This document shows, in pieces, positions 13,327 through 16,342 of a DNA stretch of 16,342 bases. The position numbers were made by a program, and so were the translations under genes. Positions within the stretch are counted from its first letter, which is position 1; each line of letters starts with the position of its first letter. The notes below the pieces were generated by a model. The model saw nothing but the letters and a program-made list of their open reading frames with translations, was not told where the DNA came from and searched no databases. Source of the DNA: an uncultured Clostridia bacterium (GTDB taxonomy: Bacteria; Bacillota_A; Clostridia; TANB77; CAG-508); assembly GCA_944390995.1 (NCBI GenBank), contig CALXSA010000033.1, forward strand, positions 1 to 16,342. Direction: 5' to 3'.

Positions 13327-13350
13327 CTTACCTATCTATTTTTTGTTCTT

Positions 13351-13420
13351 CATAGGCTAACTTCTCCTATGCCGACTAAAGACCGGCACTTTACTCAGGA
13401 AGACCTGAGGCCTTCCCGAG
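13351..13420 (-). ncRNA. Structured 3' untranslated region with three consecutive hairpins
   Basis: Right after the surface-protein stop codon the minus-strand RNA can form CTCGGGAAG/CTTCCTGAG (13394-13420), GTGCCG/CGGCAT (13369-13389) and CATAGG/CCTATG (13351-13371). The imperfect positions in the first two stems are G-U pairs on the minus strand but A-C mismatches on the plus strand, which favours a minus-strand RNA. No T run follows the third stem; the terminator is further on. It does not match a riboswitch class I can name. It may be an extended 3' UTR, a small RNA released from it, or a homing-associated structure (see findings). Confidence 0.5.
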
Positions 13421-13433
13421 CCTTTCTTTTGAG

Positions 13434-16205
13434 TTATGTGCCTAAGGTATATGGACTACCTTCTTCTCCTGTTCCTCCTGTGACTTTGATATTTGGCCAT
13501 AGATGAAATATAGGACGGAGGCCAAGCGCATAATAAACTGAAGACGTGTCGCCGTTGCTATATACGTAGCACAAACCATAGTCTGTCAAATTAGTTCGCA
13601 CACTGAAACAGGTATTGCTCGAATTTGAGCTCACAATACGCGATGCTAGCCAGTATTGTCCGTTTGCATCTCGTATACTCAGTTTTCCCATCTGGTTATA
13701 GTCTGTCTCATAGTTGGTATCCGTATTTTTAAATTTGCCATTATAGTCTTCCATATAACTAGAGCTACTTGTATAATATCCACCATTGTCTTGACCTGAA
13801 TTACCTGGTACACTTCCTACGCTTCTTGCCTTATCTGCATATGTTGTGTTTATATATTTTCTTGTTGCATTATTTAACGTACTTATTGCACTATTGTATG
13901 AATTCATTGCTGTAGTAAAATTACTATTTCCTAATCTCACATCTTCCACTGTATTCATTGTTATTATTTCTACCCCATATGGTGAGCTACTGTCATATAA
14001 TACCGCACATAGCTGTCTTGCCCCTTGTCCGTCTTCATAATATACAAAGTCTCCTGCCTCTAATTTGTTTTCGATTGCCATAGGATCTGTTGTTGTTGAT
14101 GCCTGCGCGGTGCCTGTTCCTGGGTTATTTGCTTTGTCTACAACTTCTACTTTTATTGTATAGTCCGTAGTTGCATTTAAACCTGTAAATGTGTAACTGT
14201 TGCTTTCGCTCGTTGCTCTTGGTGTTTGTTCATTATTTAAATAGTATTTGTATGTGCCTGTACTTGCTAAACCACTCTCATTGTCTGTTGCAGTTACTGT
14301 TACTGCTATACTGTTATGTGTCACTTTTCCTACTTCCACACTTACTGTTGGAGCTATTCCATCTAGTATGGTTATTGCCGCATAATCTCCTGCATTTGTT
14401 CCGTCTGTTAGTCTTGCATTAACTGTGTCGCCATGGTTTACATTGCTTACTGTAACTGGGCTATTGGCTGCCTCTGACCAGCTTTCTTCTGCTGTTCCAT
14501 TTACTTGATACTGTATTTTAAAACTCGTTGTGGTTGTTAGTGTCGTACTTGCTTTGTAATCTTTCCATATTGCTGGGCTTGCTGTAATACTTCCTGTTAC
14601 TAAGCCTTCGTCTGCTCCTGGTACTGTTGCTGTAGTTTGATTTGTAAGTGTGCCTGTTCCTGTATTTCCTGCATTATCCCCATTTACAATTACTTGTATA
14701 TCATAACTTGTGCCTTGAGTTAGTCCCGTAAATGTGTATGTTGCATTTGAAATATTACTTGCTCCACTTGGTGTTGTGTAGCTTCCTGCCCCGCTTGCCT
14801 TGTATTGGAAGGTATATGTTGGGCTTGCCACCATTCCACTTTCATTATCTACTGCTACTGCTGTTACTGCTATGCTATTTGTTGTAGGACTTCCTTGAGC
14901 CGTTACTGTTACTGTTGGGGCTTTTTCGTCCTTTATTTCAAAGCTTGCCTCTGGTCCATACGTTGTCTGGCTTGTATTTGTCAAACAAGCTGTAACCGTA
15001 TCTCCATGGCTTAGTCCTGTTATGCTTATGCCATTGTAAGTTTGCCAGCTTCCTTCTCCATTTATTTTATACACAATTGTGTATTGGCCCTCTGTTGTTG
15101 CCAAGCTTATGTTTGCATGTCCTGCACCCCAAGTTACTTGTCCATTTTGTGTTACTGTGCCTGTAATTCCACTTATTGTAATTGCGCTTGATACTGTTTC
15201 TGTTTTATTTCCAGCTTTATCCACTGTTAAAATGTGTAAATAGTATGTTCCTGCATTGCTACTATCTAAAGTAATTGTGTCTGGGTTTGCATCAAATGAG
15301 CCTGTATATTGCGTAATAACATTATCTCCTGTGCCGATTTCATCTGCACTTTGCGTTAGTACCCATTTGCTATTTTCTGTATTTACACCTGTTTCATTGT
15401 CTATATGTGTTACTGTTGCAGTTAAGCTTTCTCCTATTATTACGCTTGTTGGGTTTACTTCAATATTTGCTTTTTCTGGTGCTGTTGTGTCCTGTACTGT
15501 TATTTCTTGTGGGGTGCTTGCTTGCTCTCCATCTGTAATTCTTACATAAACAGTCTCGCCATTTTCTATTCCCTCTATTATGCCACCTGATACAGGTATC
15601 CAGCTGCCTTCATCAGTTCCACCTATTTGATATTCAATTGTAACATCAGGCTCTGTTGTGCTTACTGTTACATTTGCCGTTCCGTCTGGTTGCCATTGTG
15701 GCTGTCCTATCGAAATTGTACCATCTGGCAATGGATCTGGTGGTTCTGGTTCTGGGTCTATTGTGTTTGTGTCTACTGTATTTGTATCTTCAATCTGGTT
15801 TGTATCCTCTCCTGGAGTTGAGTTTGTAACTTCTCCTGGGTTGCCCGAACCTATTCCTGCTATTATTTCATTTACTTGACTTGCCACATCATCTAGCTGC
15901 TGTTGCTCTGACTTGGTTGCATTTGCCGTTTGCTCTGCTGCATGCTGAGCCTGCTGCACAAGTCCACCATCACCTAAAGTTATGTTTATTGTTACTGCCG
16001 CTAGAATAATCATTATGACCACAGTTATTATTAACGAAAGTAGTGTTATACCTCGCTCACATGCTAATTTATTTTTCTGTTTTCTTTTTATTTCTTCAGT
16101 ATATCGTCTGTTCTTTATTGTTTCATTTCTTATAGCACACAAAAAGGACAGACTATTCTTCGAAAAAGCACTAGCATTTTTATTTAGGCTTTCCGCATAG
16201 TCCAT
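13434..16205 (-). CDS. Large pseudopilin-like surface protein with Ig/FN3-type repeats and a lectin-like C-terminus
   Basis: The 923 residues start with a basic leader of about 52 residues ending in ACERG, then ITLLSLIITVVIMIILAAVT (53-72), a prepilin-peptidase-like site and hydrophobic helix common in Clostridia surface proteins; the usual Glu at mature position 5 is Ser. An Asn/Thr/Pro/Glu-rich linker follows (119-160). Three tandem pairs of beta domains come next: Ig-like units at about 161-235, 347-425 and 537-612, and FN3-like units at about 241-345, 429-528 and 618-706 (the last two with VDNESG or TDNESG). The C-terminus (about 715-923) has YWLASR and GLRPIFHL, a DUF6273/C-type-lectin-like pattern. 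It is probably an adhesin. The start is uncertain: AAAAGG abuts the ATG, and the frame stays open to the window edge. Confidence 0.85.
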   Translation of the reverse strand: MDYAESLNKNASAFSKNSLSFLCAIRNETIKNRRYTEEIKRKQKNKLACERGITLLSLIITVVIMIILAAVTINITLGDGGLVQQAQHAAEQTANATKSEQQQLDDVASQVNEIIAGIGSGNPGEVTNSTPGEDTNQIEDTNTVDTNTIDPEPEPPDPLPDGTISIGQPQWQPDGTANVTVSTTEPDVTIEYQIGGTDEGSWIPVSGGIIEGIENGETVYVRITDGEQASTPQEITVQDTTAPEKANIEVNPTSVIIGESLTATVTHIDNETGVNTENSKWVLTQSADEIGTGDNVITQYTGSFDANPDTITLDSSNAGTYYLHILTVDKAGNKTETVSSAITISGITGTVTQNGQVTWGAGHANISLATTEGQYTIVYKINGEGSWQTYNGISITGLSHGDTVTACLTNTSQTTYGPEASFEIKDEKAPTVTVTAQGSPTTNSIAVTAVAVDNESGMVASPTYTFQYKASGAGSYTTPSGASNISNATYTFTGLTQGTSYDIQVIVNGDNAGNTGTGTLTNQTTATVPGADEGLVTGSITASPAIWKDYKASTTLTTTTSFKIQYQVNGTAEESWSEAANSPVTVSNVNHGDTVNARLTDGTNAGDYAAITILDGIAPTVSVEVGKVTHNSIAVTVTATDNESGLASTGTYKYYLNNEQTPRATSESNSYTFTGLNATTDYTIKVEVVDKANNPGTGTAQASTTTDPMAIENKLEAGDFVYYEDGQGARQLCAVLYDSSSPYGVEIITMNTVEDVRLGNSNFTTAMNSYNSAISTLNNATRKYINTTYADKARSVGSVPGNSGQDNGGYYTSSSSYMEDYNGKFKNTDTNYETDYNQMGKLSIRDANGQYWLASRIVSSNSSNTCFSVRTNLTDYGLCYVYSNGDTSSVYYALGLRPIFHLWPNIKVTGGTGEEGSPYTLGT

Positions 16206-16309
16206 CCTTTTATATATATTTTTTGTCGAATTTAGCGCATCACAAACAGAACAAGTTTTTTCTACTCTCTTGCTGTCGAGTAGACGAATTCCACCCTTGA
16301 ATAAGAATT

Positions 16310-16342
<33 letters not shown>

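Noticed and set aside
13351..13420. A known riboswitch such as cyclic-di-GMP
   Set aside because: The conserved core sequences of the classes I know are missing, and the block follows a gene rather than preceding one in a regulatory position.
15256..15879. Several plus-strand frames opposite the surface-protein gene
   Set aside because: They come from the Thr/Val/Ser-rich repeats read in reverse; no family resemblance and no ribosome sites.

Overview
The window is AT-rich, uses Shine-Dalgarno sites of the AGGAGG/AAAGGA type and sigma-A-like promoters, and encodes Firmicutes families: an OmpR-type two-component pair, a DUF4364 protein, ScpB, an ABC-2 exporter, and a surface protein with a Clostridia-style GITLLSL prepilin-like N-terminus. 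It most likely comes from an uncultured, probably gut-associated, member of the Clostridia. No rRNA, tRNA, phage or complete transposase gene was seen.

Layout, left to right. Positions 1-402 are AT-rich non-coding DNA with a terminator. A minus-strand response regulator/histidine kinase operon (1919-2608, 403-1890) follows, then an MscS-type mechanosensitive channel (2827-3921) and trmB (4034-4696). A plus-strand block comes next: a 64-residue ribbon-helix-helix protein with its own terminator, then an ABC ATPase and permease that overlap by 8 bp (5569-7930). This block is bracketed by two clusters of GGGACA-core repeats (4785-4965 and 7933-8069). After it lie a minus-strand DapB-fold/diaminopentanoate-dehydrogenase-like oxidoreductase (8119-9198) and a membrane-anchored J-domain protein (9338-10051). 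A plus-strand DUF4364 gene (10309-11064) faces a minus-strand scpB-proS operon (13114-11144). The right part holds a large minus-strand pseudopilin-like surface protein with three pairs of Ig/FN3-like domains and a lectin-like C-terminus (13434-16205). The window ends in a (GT)16 run.

How the parts relate. The kinase and regulator form one signalling pair. The ATPase and permease form one exporter, whose extended -10 promoter lies just downstream of a 15-bp palindrome that could be an operator. scpB and proS share a promoter that seems to have belonged to a decayed AAA-ATPase_like (PF09820) gene, whose first 46 codons remain. The other genes look like independent housekeeping units.

Three things stand out. 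First, a family of intergenic hairpin elements has a conserved GGGACA core, a 35-bp period and flanking arms that differ between loci but stay complementary. Second, the C-terminal DUF6273/C-type-lectin-like domain of the surface protein resembles variable regions of diversity-generating retroelement targets and is followed by a run of hairpins; no reverse transcriptase or template repeat is in the window. Third, scpB carries the remnant-gene promoter described above.
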